Of a stretch of DNA of 64,000 bases, positions 15,349-24,586 are shown one piece after another (the stretch's first letter is position 1; each line of letters starts with the position of its first letter). The notes under the pieces were generated by a model. It was given only the letters and a program-made list of their open reading frames with translations. It did not search any database and was not told the origin of the DNA. This stretch comes from G963555815 sp965249615 [NCBI: bacterium]. Lineage in GTDB: Bacteria; UBA8248; JACPRG01. Location: positions 124,001 through 188,000 of the forward strand of contig CBDFMI010000006.1 in the NCBI GenBank assembly GCA_965249615.1. Direction: 5' to 3'. The position numbers and the translations under genes are program-made.

Positions 15349-16140
15349 TCATGCGTCCTTGGTGATGGCGCGGCAGGCTTCTGCGTTGGTGGAACTCACC
15401 CGATCGACTAGGGCCGAGAGGACAGATTGTTCGAGCCCCATCTGGCGGGCCATGTCGAACTGAGACTGGACCTCCCGCTCAAGCCCTCGCGTGATGCTGA
15501 CGGCAAGACGGATGAACAGAACCTCACGTTCCGTGAGGAGACCCGCTTCAACCGTGCCCTCTGATCGGCCTTCAACACCCTGGGCCGAGTTCGCGGGTGC
15601 CCAACTGTCTTCGGGCTCTCCGCGTTCCGCGTCCGGGGGGCGGACATTGACAGCCTGAACGCCTTGGGGGAACTGAGCTACGTCAAATTCCACCAGCTGG
15701 TTTTCATGAAGGCTGGCGAAATTCAAATCTCGCAGCTTGGAGCAGTGGAAGAAGAGGTCCTCCCCTTGTACCGTCTCAATAAATCCAAAACCCCGCTCAC
15801 TAACGATCCGCTTAATCCTTCCCTTGGGTATACTGCCCCGATCCTTTCCACCTTCACGCCGCCTTGGCCCCCCCCTGAGGGTCTCCCTCCGGGAAGTGGG
15901 GAACTGGGTCCAGGACGAGGTGCCAACAAATCCAGATCTCCGATCCCTTGGCGAAGGCTGTCTCTCCAAAAACCTTCTTTCGGGTCCAGAAGCTCCCCAA
16001 CTTTCTCCTGGACCTCTTTCTTCCCCCTCTTGCTCGAAAGTCTCTTCTCTCTTTTCTCGCTGATCTGAGGGCCCCGCTATCCCTTCTATATCCAAGGGGT
16101 CTCTCTCTTCTTGATCTGAGAATTCCTCTCTGTCTTCCAC
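15349..16140 (-). CDS. Cold-shock-domain protein with disordered N-terminus
   Basis: A 263-residue protein with three parts. Residues 1-105 are charged and Pro/Gly-rich, probably disordered (REEFSDQEERDP, RRREGGKDRG). Residues 106-167 are a cold-shock (OB-fold) domain with RNP1 RGFGFIE and RNP2 DLFFH. Residues 190-263 are mainly helical (LTEREVLFIRLAVSITRGLE). Classical Csp proteins are only about 70 residues, so the appendages are unusual. It should bind single-stranded RNA or DNA; the long tails suggest condensate or partner binding. It overlaps no neighbour and is followed six bases upstream by the next small gene on the same strand. Confidence 0.85.
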   Translation of the reverse strand: MEDREEFSDQEERDPLDIEGIAGPSDQREKREETFEQEGEERGPGESWGASGPERRFLERQPSPRDRRSGFVGTSSWTQFPTSRRETLRGGPRRREGGKDRGSIPKGRIKRIVSERGFGFIETVQGEDLFFHCSKLRDLNFASLHENQLVEFDVAQFPQGVQAVNVRPPDAERGEPEDSWAPANSAQGVEGRSEGTVEAGLLTEREVLFIRLAVSITRGLEREVQSQFDMARQMGLEQSVLSALVDRVSSTNAEACRAITKDA

Positions 16141-16145
16141 GGCCG

Positions 16146-16337
16146 TCAGGCCTCCATATCCAGCAAAGATTTTTTAATATTGAAGAGCTTTCCATCGCCA
16201 TTTTTGATTAAGACCAGCTCCCCCTCCCATTCCTTCACAATCTCCACCTCATCTCCGCTTTGGAACTCCACCGTCTCTACTTCTCCCTCCTTTCCCATCC
16301 GAAGATACGCACTAAACGCTTCCTTTACCTTTGCCAT
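16146..16337 (-). CDS. Small hypothetical protein
   Basis: A 63-residue protein (start MAKVKEAFSAYLRMGK) whose last half reads as a small beta barrel or SH3-like fold (DEVEIVKEWEGELVLIKNGD). It ends five bases before the cold-shock-domain gene starts, so the two are probably co-transcribed. ATG at 16337 follows GAGGG by eleven bases. Function unknown. Confidence 0.6.
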   Translation of the reverse strand: MAKVKEAFSAYLRMGKEGEVETVEFQSGDEVEIVKEWEGELVLIKNGDGKLFNIKKSLLDMEA

Positions 16338-16483
16338 GTTTTCTAAACCCTCAATGATAATTGTCCAAGCTGCCTTCCCGCCGGAGACACATCTCTAATC
16401 CGGGGGCCACCGCCGCAAGATATAGGGAACAATCCCAGATTGTCAACGAAGTGCGTTCTACCAGTTCGGACCTACACTTCTTT

Positions 16484-16792
16484 TCACTTCTCAGGTGTCA
16501 GCGGATGTCGGCCCCTGGCCTCGGCCTCCACTCGCTTCTTGGTGTCGTGCTCCATCAGGATCTGGCTCATGGTCTTCTGGATCTCTTTCGCCTCCTCCTC
16601 CATCTTGAGAGATTTTAGACATTCCTGGGCCATCGAGAGGGCTTGATAGTTCTCTGGATACTTCTGGGGAAAGGTCTCAAAGGCGGCGCAGGCGTTGGTG
16701 AGACACTCCGAAATCTCCCCTTGAGTTTTGGCGGCCTTCGAGGCCTCCATGAATCGGTCATACTCAGCTTTCTTTTCTTTTTCTTCCGTCAT
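16484..16792 (-). CDS. Small helical hypothetical protein
   Basis: A 102-residue soluble, all-helical protein, with the spacing of a single TPR-like helical hairpin (ECLTNACAAFETFPQKYPEN then YQALSMAQECLKSLKMEEEA). No specific family recognised. Charged ends suggest a cytoplasmic partner-binding role. It stands in a run of small minus-strand genes of unknown function. Confidence 0.6.
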   Translation of the reverse strand: MTEEKEKKAEYDRFMEASKAAKTQGEISECLTNACAAFETFPQKYPENYQALSMAQECLKSLKMEEEAKEIQKTMSQILMEHDTKKRVEAEARGRHPLTPEK

Positions 16793-16956
16793 GGCCTCAC
16801 CTCACCTTCTGGGCAAGCTTTTTCGCCGGCCTTCACTCTGTTGGGAGATGGGGAAGATTGCTGAGGAAGCCCCTTATTCCACGATCGTCACATTTCGCGA
16901 TTCCTGTCTATCTTGCCCACTGCCACCGCCGATTTCAAGAGAGATCTGGCTCGCTG

Positions 16957-17805
16957 TCAAGACACCAAAGCCTCGACCCAGGAAAAAAGACGCTTCGCCT
17001 TCTCCTCCTCCCCTTGGCCTTGATAGATTGCAACAAGGTTTCTGCACATCCGAGCCAGGATCTCCCGGTGGCCCACGGGGGCCAGAAAATCTTCCTGAAA
17101 AGAAAATCCAAGAGAGTCAAAGAAGGCCTCACAATCCACCCTTGAGAGGAGTTCACCGCCGGCGAATGCGTCGATGAAGATGGGTGGTTTTGTCCCCTCC
17201 TCGTACCGCAAGAGAAAGTGGCCGGGGGATCCCACCCCCCTCAGGGAGAGCCCCAGGCGCTTTTGACCGATGAGGAGATAGAGGGCCGCGAGCGAGATGG
17301 GGATGCCCCTTCGCCGGTCGAGGACTTGATTGAGGTAGCTATTTTCCGGATCGTGGTAGGTTTGGTGGTCGTGGTCGCCGCGAAACCCTTTCTCGTGAAA
17401 CAGGTAGTGGTTCAGAAGATGGAGGGCCTCCACCCCCTTGGCGGAACTCAGGAGGGGCCGAAGGTCTTCCGCCATGGCATCCAGAACCCCCCGATAGTGC
17501 CCCTCGTCGAGGTCTGGATAAGCCCACCTTGCCAGCAAAAAGCACCCCACCTCCAGGTCAGGGTCCGGTCCCTCCGCCCAGCGAACCAGTTCCTGATTCA
17601 GGACCTCTTCGGTGGAGGCCGCGAGCAGAGAGCGGGCGCGAAGGCGGACCAACGGGTCCCCGTCCTCATCGGCCAGGCGCCGAAGGGGATCCTGAGCGGC
17701 CTCCCCCAGGGACAGAAGTGCTTTCGCAATGGCCTTCCAGACGGCGGGGTCTTTGTCCCTCATCAAGAGCAAAAGGGATTCAAGCTTGTCGGAAGAAGAA
17801 GTCAT
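16957..17805 (-). CDS. SirB1/transglutaminase-like protein with HEAT-like N-terminus
   Basis: A 282-residue cytoplasmic protein. The N-terminal 70 residues look like HEAT repeats (DPAVWKAIAKALLSLGEAAQ, DPLVRLRARSLL). The central region (about 120-240) is the SirB1/transglutaminase-like fold, with YLNQVLDRRRGIPISLAALY, GVGSPGHFLLRYE and FIDAFAGGELL. The C-terminus carries a TPR-like helix pair. Proteins of this group lack a proven enzymatic activity in most species. The active-site Cys expected of a true transglutaminase is not obvious in the motif (RRRGIPISL has none), so it may be non-catalytic. Confidence 0.85.
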   Translation of the reverse strand: MTSSSDKLESLLLLMRDKDPAVWKAIAKALLSLGEAAQDPLRRLADEDGDPLVRLRARSLLAASTEEVLNQELVRWAEGPDPDLEVGCFLLARWAYPDLDEGHYRGVLDAMAEDLRPLLSSAKGVEALHLLNHYLFHEKGFRGDHDHQTYHDPENSYLNQVLDRRRGIPISLAALYLLIGQKRLGLSLRGVGSPGHFLLRYEEGTKPPIFIDAFAGGELLSRVDCEAFFDSLGFSFQEDFLAPVGHREILARMCRNLVAIYQGQGEEEKAKRLFSWVEALVS

Positions 17806-17813
17806 CCTGGCCT

Positions 17814-18212
17814 CTAGGGAGCCGGTTCAGACGAGGCCCCATTGACGATTAAGGGCTCCATCAGGTGGTGGCGATGGGGGTCCTTCAGGGAGTATTCGAC
17901 AGAGACCTCCTCGCCCACCCGCGTTGCGCGGTAGCGTGGGGCTTCAACCCTCGCCTCGCCCGTCACGGCGCGCCCATCCACAGTCCGAAACTGAAAGGTG
18001 ATGCGGTGGACCTCCTGGCCGTTTTCCTCCCGTTCCACCCTCTTCTCCGTTACGTGCGCGACCGTCCTCTGGCGGTCCGCCCCGTCCGACAGGGCGCTCA
18101 ACCGGGGGAAATAGATGAAATGGAGATACGCAGTGAGGATTATAACCAACCCGGCCGACAGGACAAAAAGCCTGCGGTAGGGAAAGTTTCGCCGATGGCC
18201 CTCGTCTCTCAC
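17814..18212 (-). CDS. Single-pass membrane protein, DUF3592-like
   Basis: A 132-residue protein with one N-terminal membrane helix (LFVLSAGLVIILTAYLHFIYF) and a beta-rich remainder (TFQFRTVDGRAVTGEARVEA, then VGEEVSVEYS), the pattern of DUF3592-type proteins. It ends eight bases before the SirB1-like gene starts on the same strand, suggesting one transcript. Located in the inner membrane with the domain outside; function unknown. Confidence 0.7.
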   Translation of the reverse strand: MRDEGHRRNFPYRRLFVLSAGLVIILTAYLHFIYFPRLSALSDGADRQRTVAHVTEKRVEREENGQEVHRITFQFRTVDGRAVTGEARVEAPRYRATRVGEEVSVEYSLKDPHRHHLMEPLIVNGASSEPAP

Positions 18213-18292
18213 AAAAAACCTCCGTCTTCTCTATTCGACCGATTCTAGATCATTCCGTCAAGGCCAGAGAGGGTCGGGGTTCCCGGCCGCCG

Positions 18293-18322
18293 TTGACCCC
18301 TCCCCTCCCTTGCCGTTATCAT
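18293..18322 (+). promoter_or_regulatory. Possible priA promoter
   Basis: TTGACC (18293-18298) and TATCAT (18317-18322) are 18 bases apart and about 40 bases before the priA start. It is the only promoter-like pair before the plus-strand housekeeping block and is proposed on spacing alone. Confidence 0.35.
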
Positions 18323-18364
18323 AAGGGGGAGTTTGGCCTCCGTTTCCCTACCCATCAGAAAGAT

Positions 18365-20839
18365 ATGTCCTCTTTCCTTGCGACAGATGCCCCGCCCCTT
18401 TATGTGCAGGTGGCGGTATCCCTGCCTCTTTATCAGACTTTCACCTATCGGGTCCCAGAACGCCTGAGGGAAAAGGGTCGGGGGGTTCGAGGAGATCGGG
18501 TCCTCGTCTCCTTCGGGGGCCGAAGACTGACTGGATATGTGGTGGGGCCTGCCCCCGCCACGCCGGGCGAGGGAGTTCCCGAGGTCAAGGACCTCCTGGA
18601 GGTCCTCGACGAAACCCCAGTTGTGACGGAGGAGATCTTCAAACTCACTCGGTGGCTTGCCGACTACTACTGTGCGGGCTGGGGGGAGGTCCTGAGGACC
18701 GCCCTGCCGGCGCTGGGAAGAGGTAGACGGGCTCCCCTCTGGAAGCTCTCCGAGGCGGGAGAAGAGGCGCTGGCCACAGGAGCGGTCCGAAAGGGGTTGC
18801 GCCGGGGGATCCTGGAGATCTTGAGCGAGCACCGGGAGGGTCTCACCGCTGGGCAGACGGCCCGCCAGCTGGATGGACATCCGGAGAGCAGCATCCGGCC
18901 GGCCCTAAGACATCTGGCGCGGCAGGGCTGGGTCGAGACGAAAAATCTCCCCGCGCGTCGGCGGACAAGGCCGACGCTTTTGGCCGAGCTCGTCCACTCC
19001 CCCGAGAAACCCGAGGAAGAGAAGCTTAAGCGACGCGCGCCCCGCCAGTGGGAACTTCTGCGCCTCCTCTTGAAGACCCCTTCCCTCCGCCTCGACGCCC
19101 TCCCCGCCGGACTTCGCGGGGGGCCGCTTCGGGCCCTCTCGGCCAAAGGCTGGGTGAGAGTCCAGGAGGCAACCGGTGCAGGCGATGAGCCCAAGGACCG
19201 GCCAAAATCTTCTCCGCTTCGTCCCACGCCCCATCAGACGCAGGCCTTTGGGCCGATCGCGGAGTCGCTCCGCCAGGGAGGGTTTCAGGCCTTCCTGCTC
19301 CACGGGGTGACCGCCAGCGGAAAGACCGAGCTCTATCTTCGCGCCATCGAGCAAGTCCTGGCAGACGGGAAAGGGGCCATTGTCCTCGTCCCCGAGATTG
19401 CCCTCACACCGCAACTCCTCGGACGGTTTCGGGAGCGCTTCGGCGAGCAGATCGTTGAACTCCACAGCGACCTCAGCGACCCTGAGCGTTACCGGGGATG
19501 GCGGCGTGCGGCCTCCGGGGAGGTCCCCATCGTCGTGGGCGCCCGCTCGGCCATCTTCGCCCCTATGCCCCGACTGGGACTCGTCGTCGTCGACGAGGAG
19601 CACGAGCCCTCCTATAAGCAGGAAGAAAGTCCCCGTTACCATGCCCGTGACGTGGCCCTCGTCCGGGGGAGGTTTGCGGGGGCGACGGTGATCCTGGGCT
19701 CGGCCACCCCTTCCCTGGAAAGTTACTGGAACGGGCGAAAGGGAAAGTATCACTACCTCTCCATGCCCAAACGAGTGGAGGAGCGCCCCCTCCCCTCTGT
19801 CTCCATCGTGGACATGCGAAAGGAGGCATCTTCGGAGGGCATCCTCTCGAAACCCCTCAAGGAAGCCCTTGAGGAACGCCTGAAACGGAAGGAACAAAGC
19901 CTTCTCTTCCTCAACCGCCGTGGGTTCGCCTCCGCCCTTCTTTGCCGGGACTGTGGCCACGTGGCCCAGTGTCCCCACTGCGCCGTCTCTCTCACCTTCC
20001 ACCTTCAGGCCGCCTGCCTTCGCTGTCACTACTGCGGCCATCGGGCCCCTGGACCAAAAACGTGCCCAGGCTGCGAAGGGGTCCGCCTGGACCGCCGGGG
20101 TCTCGGGACGCAGCGAGTCGAGGAGACGGTACAGCGGCTTTTCCCCGAAGCGGCCGTGGAGCGCATGGATCGCGACACGACTCGGGCCCGTGGAGCCCAT
20201 CGCCGCATCCTGGACCGTCTGTCGCGCGGCGAGGTGGACATCTTGATCGGGACCCAGATGATCGCCAAAGGCCATGACTATCCCGGCATCACCCTGGTGG
20301 GGGTCATCTCGGCGGATCTCTCTCTCAACATGCCTGACTTTCGGGCCGCCGAGCGCACCTTCCAGCTCCTGACCCAGGTGGCCGGGCGGGCGGGGCGCGG
20401 CCCGGCCCCAGGCGAGGTCTTTTTTCAAACTTATCGTCCGGACCACTATTGCATCCGCTTCGCAAGGACTCAGGATTACGACGGCTTCTGCCGGCAGGAG
20501 CTGGAGTTCCGCCGGGAGCTTCGCTACCCCCCCTTCGGCCGTTTGGCCCGCCTGCGGGTGGAGTCAGGCGATGCGGAGATGGCGAAGGAGTTCGTCGGCC
20601 GTCTGGCGGACGCAATGATAAAAATCCTTCCTGCCGGGGTTGCGGAGGTGATGGGCCCCTCTCCGGGCGTCTTTCCCAAACTCCAAAATCGCTATCGCTG
20701 GCAGGTTCTCCTGAAGGCGTCGACGCCAAAGCTCCTCCTTCAGGCCCTTCGGATGGGAAGTGAGTTGACCGAAGGGCGTCTTCGCCCTCCCTCCAAGGTC
20801 CGATTCGGCGTGGATGTGGACCCAGTGGAGTTGTTCTGA
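18365..20839 (+). CDS. priA: Primosomal protein N-prime (PriA) helicase
   Basis: An 824-residue superfamily 2 DNA helicase that reloads the replisome at stalled forks. Order: 3-prime DNA-binding domain with PLYQTFTYRVPERL, a winged helix, helicase lobe 1 with Walker A GVTASGKTE (about residue 316) and DEEH (about 410), then the zinc-binding insert (CRDCGHVAQCPHC and CLRCHYCGHRAPGPKTCPGC, about 527-575) and helicase lobe 2 with QVAGRAGRG. ATG at 18365 gives the normal PriA N-terminus; an upstream frame start at 18293 would add 24 unlikely residues. It opens the plus-strand housekeeping block. Confidence 0.97.
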   Translation: MSSFLATDAPPLYVQVAVSLPLYQTFTYRVPERLREKGRGVRGDRVLVSFGGRRLTGYVVGPAPATPGEGVPEVKDLLEVLDETPVVTEEIFKLTRWLADYYCAGWGEVLRTALPALGRGRRAPLWKLSEAGEEALATGAVRKGLRRGILEILSEHREGLTAGQTARQLDGHPESSIRPALRHLARQGWVETKNLPARRRTRPTLLAELVHSPEKPEEEKLKRRAPRQWELLRLLLKTPSLRLDALPAGLRGGPLRALSAKGWVRVQEATGAGDEPKDRPKSSPLRPTPHQTQAFGPIAESLRQGGFQAFLLHGVTASGKTELYLRAIEQVLADGKGAIVLVPEIALTPQLLGRFRERFGEQIVELHSDLSDPERYRGWRRAASGEVPIVVGARSAIFAPMPRLGLVVVDEEHEPSYKQEESPRYHARDVALVRGRFAGATVILGSATPSLESYWNGRKGKYHYLSMPKRVEERPLPSVSIVDMRKEASSEGILSKPLKEALEERLKRKEQSLLFLNRRGFASALLCRDCGHVAQCPHCAVSLTFHLQAACLRCHYCGHRAPGPKTCPGCEGVRLDRRGLGTQRVEETVQRLFPEAAVERMDRDTTRARGAHRRILDRLSRGEVDILIGTQMIAKGHDYPGITLVGVISADLSLNMPDFRAAERTFQLLTQVAGRAGRGPAPGEVFFQTYRPDHYCIRFARTQDYDGFCRQELEFRRELRYPPFGRLARLRVESGDAEMAKEFVGRLADAMIKILPAGVAEVMGPSPGVFPKLQNRYRWQVLLKASTPKLLLQALRMGSELTEGRLRPPSKVRFGVDVDPVELF

Positions 20840-20942
20840 GTTGATTTCACGCAGGCGGAGGAGTATATTCAGAGGGCTTTGATCCTACTGATTTCTAAGG
20901 GATTCTCTTTATTTATCCAGATCGGGACGCGAGGTCTCTGAT

Positions 20943-21461
20943 ATGGCGGTTCGACCGATCCTCATATACCCCGACCCGGGCCTGCGACGAAAGGCGAAAC
21001 AGGTTCAGGGGATCACCGAAGAGGTGAGCGCCCTGGTCAGGGACATGTTGGAGACCATGCGGGCCGCGCCGGGCATCGGGCTTGCCGCCCCACAGGTGGG
21101 CGTGAGCCTTCGGGTCATCGTCGTGGACCCGAGCAGCGGAGAGGACCCCAAAGCTGTCCTGGCCCTCATCAACCCCGAGATCATCTCGACCGAAGGCTCC
21201 TGCGTGGCCGAGGAGGGTTGTCTGAGTCTGCCCGAGGTCGCAGAAGAGGTGGAGAGAGCGGAAAGGGTGACGGTGCAGGCGGAATCTCCCGACGGGCGCA
21301 AGCTTGAGGTCAAGGCCGAAGGTCTCCTCGCCCGTATCCTCCAGCATGAGGTGGACCATCTGGAGGGCACCCTCCTCATCGACCATCTGAATGGCGTGAA
21401 GCGGGAGCTTGTCGAGCAAAAACTCCGAAAGCGCCAGCGGGAAGCGGTCGAGGCGAGCTAG
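20943..21461 (+). CDS. def: Peptide deformylase
   Basis: A 172-residue metalloenzyme that removes the formyl group from new polypeptide N-termini. All three family motifs are present: GIGLAAPQVG (45-54), EGCLSLP (91-97, metal ligand Cys93) and HEVDH (135-139, His135 and His139 as ligands, Glu136 catalytic). About 100 bases separate it from priA. It is followed 25 bases later by fmt, the enzyme that adds the formyl group to Met-tRNA, the usual pairing. Confidence 0.97.
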   Translation: MAVRPILIYPDPGLRRKAKQVQGITEEVSALVRDMLETMRAAPGIGLAAPQVGVSLRVIVVDPSSGEDPKAVLALINPEIISTEGSCVAEEGCLSLPEVAEEVERAERVTVQAESPDGRKLEVKAEGLLARILQHEVDHLEGTLLIDHLNGVKRELVEQKLRKRQREAVEAS

Positions 21462-21486
21462 GGATCCAGGGTGTTCGGGAGGGCAT

Positions 21487-22416
21487 ATGCGCGTCTGGTT
21501 TATGGGCACGTCCGACTTTGCGGTGCCCTGTCTGGACGCTCTCCTGGGCTCCCACCATGAGATCCTGGGGGTTCTCACCCAGCCGGACTCTCCAGCCGGA
21601 AGGGGGCGCAGACTAAAACCTCCCCCTATCAAAGTCAGGGCCGTGGAGGCCGGACTGAATGTCTATCAGCCCGAAAAACCCCTCTTGAAGGGGAGTCTCC
21701 TGGAAGGGGTTCAGCCTCCCCCAGACCTTGTCCTCGTCGTGGCTTATGGTCACCTCTTGGGCCCGGACCTCCTCAAGTGGCCCGCGCGGGGTTGTGTCAA
21801 CCTTCATGCCTCTCTTCTCCCAAGGCTTCGAGGGGCGGCCCCTATCAACTGGAGCATCCTCAACGGAGAGACCGAAACGGGAGTGACGACCCTTCTGATG
21901 ACAGAACGCCTCGACGCCGGGCCCATCTTGCTTCAGCGGTCATGCCCCATCCTGCCCGAGGACACGACCGAAAGCCTGTCGGCGCGCCTCGCGGGGATGG
22001 GGGCCTCACTGTGTCTTGAAACCTTTGAGGTCTTGGAGGATTCCCGGATCACTCCTCAGCCCCAAGAAGAGACCCTGGCCACCTATGCCCCTAAGCTCAA
22101 GAAGGCCGACGGGATCATCGACTGGTCTCTCTCTGCTGAGGTGATCTGTCAAAAAGTTCGGGCCTTTCGCCCGTGGCCCGTGGCGCAGACTTCCTGGGGC
22201 GATGGGATTCTCCTCATCTGGTCGGCCCATCCGTCCCCGGCCGAAGCGGGCGCCCTTCCTGGGACCGTCCTCGGCTTGAGGGAGGAAGGGATCGGGATTG
22301 CCGCCCTGGATGGAACGGTCATCATCACCGAGATCCAGGCCGAGGGGGGAAAGCGTATGGAGGCCCAGGCCTTTTGGCGCGGACATCCCCTCCTTTCGGG
22401 CACACCATTGGCCTGA
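21487..22416 (+). CDS. fmt: Methionyl-tRNA formyltransferase
   Basis: A 309-residue enzyme that formylates initiator Met-tRNA from 10-formyl-tetrahydrofolate. N-terminal Rossmann-like domain begins MRVWFMGTSDFAVPCLDALL. The conserved folate/catalytic segment is present as NLHASLLPRLRGAAPINW with GETETGVTTLLM. The C-terminal OB domain contains KKADGIIDW. ATG at 21487 follows GGGAGGG; the open frame extends upstream but has no good start there. Follows def and precedes rsmB by four bases, so likely one operon. Confidence 0.96.
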   Translation: MRVWFMGTSDFAVPCLDALLGSHHEILGVLTQPDSPAGRGRRLKPPPIKVRAVEAGLNVYQPEKPLLKGSLLEGVQPPPDLVLVVAYGHLLGPDLLKWPARGCVNLHASLLPRLRGAAPINWSILNGETETGVTTLLMTERLDAGPILLQRSCPILPEDTTESLSARLAGMGASLCLETFEVLEDSRITPQPQEETLATYAPKLKKADGIIDWSLSAEVICQKVRAFRPWPVAQTSWGDGILLIWSAHPSPAEAGALPGTVLGLREEGIGIAALDGTVIITEIQAEGGKRMEAQAFWRGHPLLSGTPLA

Positions 22417-22420
22417 GCGC

Positions 22421-23803
22421 ATGACAGTGACAAAAAATCTCAAGAGAAACAGCGTGAGAGGTCTGGCCCTCGAACTTCTCTGCGAAGCGGAACAGCCGGG
22501 AGAGAGGGTCAACGAAAGGCTGCGGTCCCTGCAAGAGAGATCGAGCCTAGAGGCCCGGGACCGGACTTTCCTCCGGGAGCTGGTCTACGGGACGCTCAGA
22601 TGGCGGGGATATCTGGACCTCGCCCTCTCTCGGCATTTAAAGGATCCCCTCGAAGGGCTGCCAGGACCCATTTTAAATCTCCTTCGTCTGGGGGCCTATC
22701 AGATCCTCTTCACCGACAGGGTGCCCGCCCGGGCGGCCGTCAACGAGGCGGTCCTGCTCGCTCGCGATAGGGGCTTTGATGGCCTGACGGGTCTTGTGAA
22801 CGGAGTCCTTCGGAACCTATCCCGCACGGAGACTGCAGACAAAAAGTCTATTCCACCAAAGGTGGAAACGGTGGCAGGGGCGGCGGAACTCGCCGTCTCC
22901 ACGTCTCACCCTTCCTGGATGGTGGAGCGGTGGGCGGAGCGATGGGGCCTGGAAAGGACAGAGCGGATCTGTCGAGCCAATAATGAACTGGCTCCCCTCA
23001 CGTTGAGGGTGAACCTCAGAAGATCGACCCCTGAACTCCTCCAGAAATCTCTTGGGGAGGCGGGTTGCGAAGTGAGGCGGGGAACCCTTTGCCCCGAGAC
23101 CCTTCAAATTTCGGGGGGGCCCGAGATCACCGCTCTGCCCGGTTACCGGGAGGGGTGGTTTCAGGTCCAGGACGAGGCGGCAACCCTGATGAGCCGGGTG
23201 GTCTCCCCGCGGCCAGGACAGCGGGTCTGGGACGCCTGCGGGGGTCCGGGGGGGAAGGCGACCCATTTGGCCGAGCTCATGGGAGGCCAGGGGGTTGTTC
23301 TCACGACGGACCATCATGCGGGACGCCTGAGGCGGGTCGGTGAGAACACAAGGCGTTTGGGCCTGAGGGCGGTGACGCCGGTCCGGCTGGACGTCCTGAG
23401 GGGCGGGCTAAAAGCCGCTCAATTTGATATGGTCCTTCTGGATTCCCCGTGTTCAGGTCTGGGGGTCCTTAGACGCCACCCTGAGGCCAAATGGAATAAG
23501 CGGAAGGAGGACATCAAGCGGCTCGCCGAGCTTGAGCTGTCGCTCCTTCGGACGGTGGCCGGCAGCGTGACCCCAGGGGGTCGGCTCGTCTACTGCGTCT
23601 GCTCGAATGAGCTGGAGGAGACAAGGGGAGTTCTTCAAGCCTTCGCCGACGGCGCGTCCATTCGGTTCTCTCTGGAATCTCCCGAAAGCGATCTCCCGCG
23701 GGCGGCCCGAAGGTTCTTGTGTCCGGACAAAACGGTTGAGATCCTGCCGGGCGACGCCGGGACGGATGGTTTCTTTGTAGCGCGATGGCGAAGAGAGGAT
23801 TAA
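22421..23803 (+). CDS. rsmB: 16S rRNA m5C967 methyltransferase
   Basis: A 460-residue enzyme with an N-terminal NusB-like RNA-binding domain (about 1-140) and a C-terminal SAM-dependent methyltransferase. The SAM-binding motif is DACGGPGGKATHLAEL. Both catalytic cysteines of the m5C family are present: DSPCSGLGVLRRHPEAKW and VYCVCSNELEE. ATG at 22421 is four bases after the fmt stop; the longer frame overlaps fmt and is not needed. The 17 bases to the next gene contain GGAAGAA, a modest ribosome binding site. Confidence 0.96.
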   Translation: MTVTKNLKRNSVRGLALELLCEAEQPGERVNERLRSLQERSSLEARDRTFLRELVYGTLRWRGYLDLALSRHLKDPLEGLPGPILNLLRLGAYQILFTDRVPARAAVNEAVLLARDRGFDGLTGLVNGVLRNLSRTETADKKSIPPKVETVAGAAELAVSTSHPSWMVERWAERWGLERTERICRANNELAPLTLRVNLRRSTPELLQKSLGEAGCEVRRGTLCPETLQISGGPEITALPGYREGWFQVQDEAATLMSRVVSPRPGQRVWDACGGPGGKATHLAELMGGQGVVLTTDHHAGRLRRVGENTRRLGLRAVTPVRLDVLRGGLKAAQFDMVLLDSPCSGLGVLRRHPEAKWNKRKEDIKRLAELELSLLRTVAGSVTPGGRLVYCVCSNELEETRGVLQAFADGASIRFSLESPESDLPRAARRFLCPDKTVEILPGDAGTDGFFVARWRRED

Positions 23804-23820
23804 AAAGGAAGAACTAAGCA

Positions 23821-24537
23821 ATGGGGAAATTTCTAAAAGTCCTCATCTACCTGGGTTTGGTGGCGGGCATCGGCCTGGGCAGTGGGTATCTTGCGATGCG
23901 GTGGGTCCTGGGGGTCGGAGAAATCCCCGTCCCGTCCATCGTCGGAAGACATGTCGTGGAGGCCCTGGAGTCCCTCGGGGGTGTGGATCTCAACCTCGAG
24001 GTCCGCGGCCGAGAGTTTGACCCTGTCGTGCCTCTTCACCATGTGATCCGCCAGGACCCCGCGGCGGGGGATGCCGTTCGGCGGGGTCGGCGGGTCGCCA
24101 TCATCCTGAGCGGGGGGACCAGGGAGACCAATGTCCCTGACCTCAAGGGAGAGCCCTTGAGCCAGGCCAGGAGCCTTATTTCGGGTTTAGGTTTTCAGGT
24201 TGGAAGGGTGGTCTCGACTCACTCTCCGACCCACTCCGAGAACACCGTCATCGCCCAAAACCCAGGGCCCGATGAGATGGCGGAGCGGGGCAGCAACGTG
24301 AACATCCTGGTGAGCCGGGGACGCCTGGAAGCGACCTATTTAATGCCTGATCTCATCGGTGAGGACCTAAATCGGGCCGTTGGGATCCTTCAGACTTTTT
24401 CCCTTCGCCTGGGAAAGGTGAACCACGAGGTATACCCCGGCATTGGGCCTGACGTCATCATTCGCCAGGAGCCCAAAGCCGGACATCGCGTGAGCTCAGG
24501 GGAAGTCGCCCACCTCGTCGTCGCCCGCCCTCGGTAA
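23821..24537 (+). CDS. Membrane-anchored protein with three PASTA domains
   Basis: A 238-residue protein: one N-terminal membrane helix (LIYLGLVAGIGLGSGYLAMR) then three PASTA domains of about 65 residues, each starting with the V/MPDL or VPSI motif (IPVPSIVGRHVVEAL, VPDLKGEPLSQARSLI, MPDLIGEDLNRAVGIL). PASTA domains bind muropeptides or peptidoglycan stems. No kinase or penicillin-binding domain is attached, so it is a stand-alone periplasmic binding protein. It follows rsmB by 17 bases and precedes rpe, an arrangement found in several Gram-negative phyla, with unknown function. Confidence 0.9.
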   Translation: MGKFLKVLIYLGLVAGIGLGSGYLAMRWVLGVGEIPVPSIVGRHVVEALESLGGVDLNLEVRGREFDPVVPLHHVIRQDPAAGDAVRRGRRVAIILSGGTRETNVPDLKGEPLSQARSLISGLGFQVGRVVSTHSPTHSENTVIAQNPGPDEMAERGSNVNILVSRGRLEATYLMPDLIGEDLNRAVGILQTFSLRLGKVNHEVYPGIGPDVIIRQEPKAGHRVSSGEVAHLVVARPR

Positions 24538-24586
24538 CGCGAAAGAGATCGGCTTCGAGACTTCGTGAGGAGGAGAAAGTGTTGTC

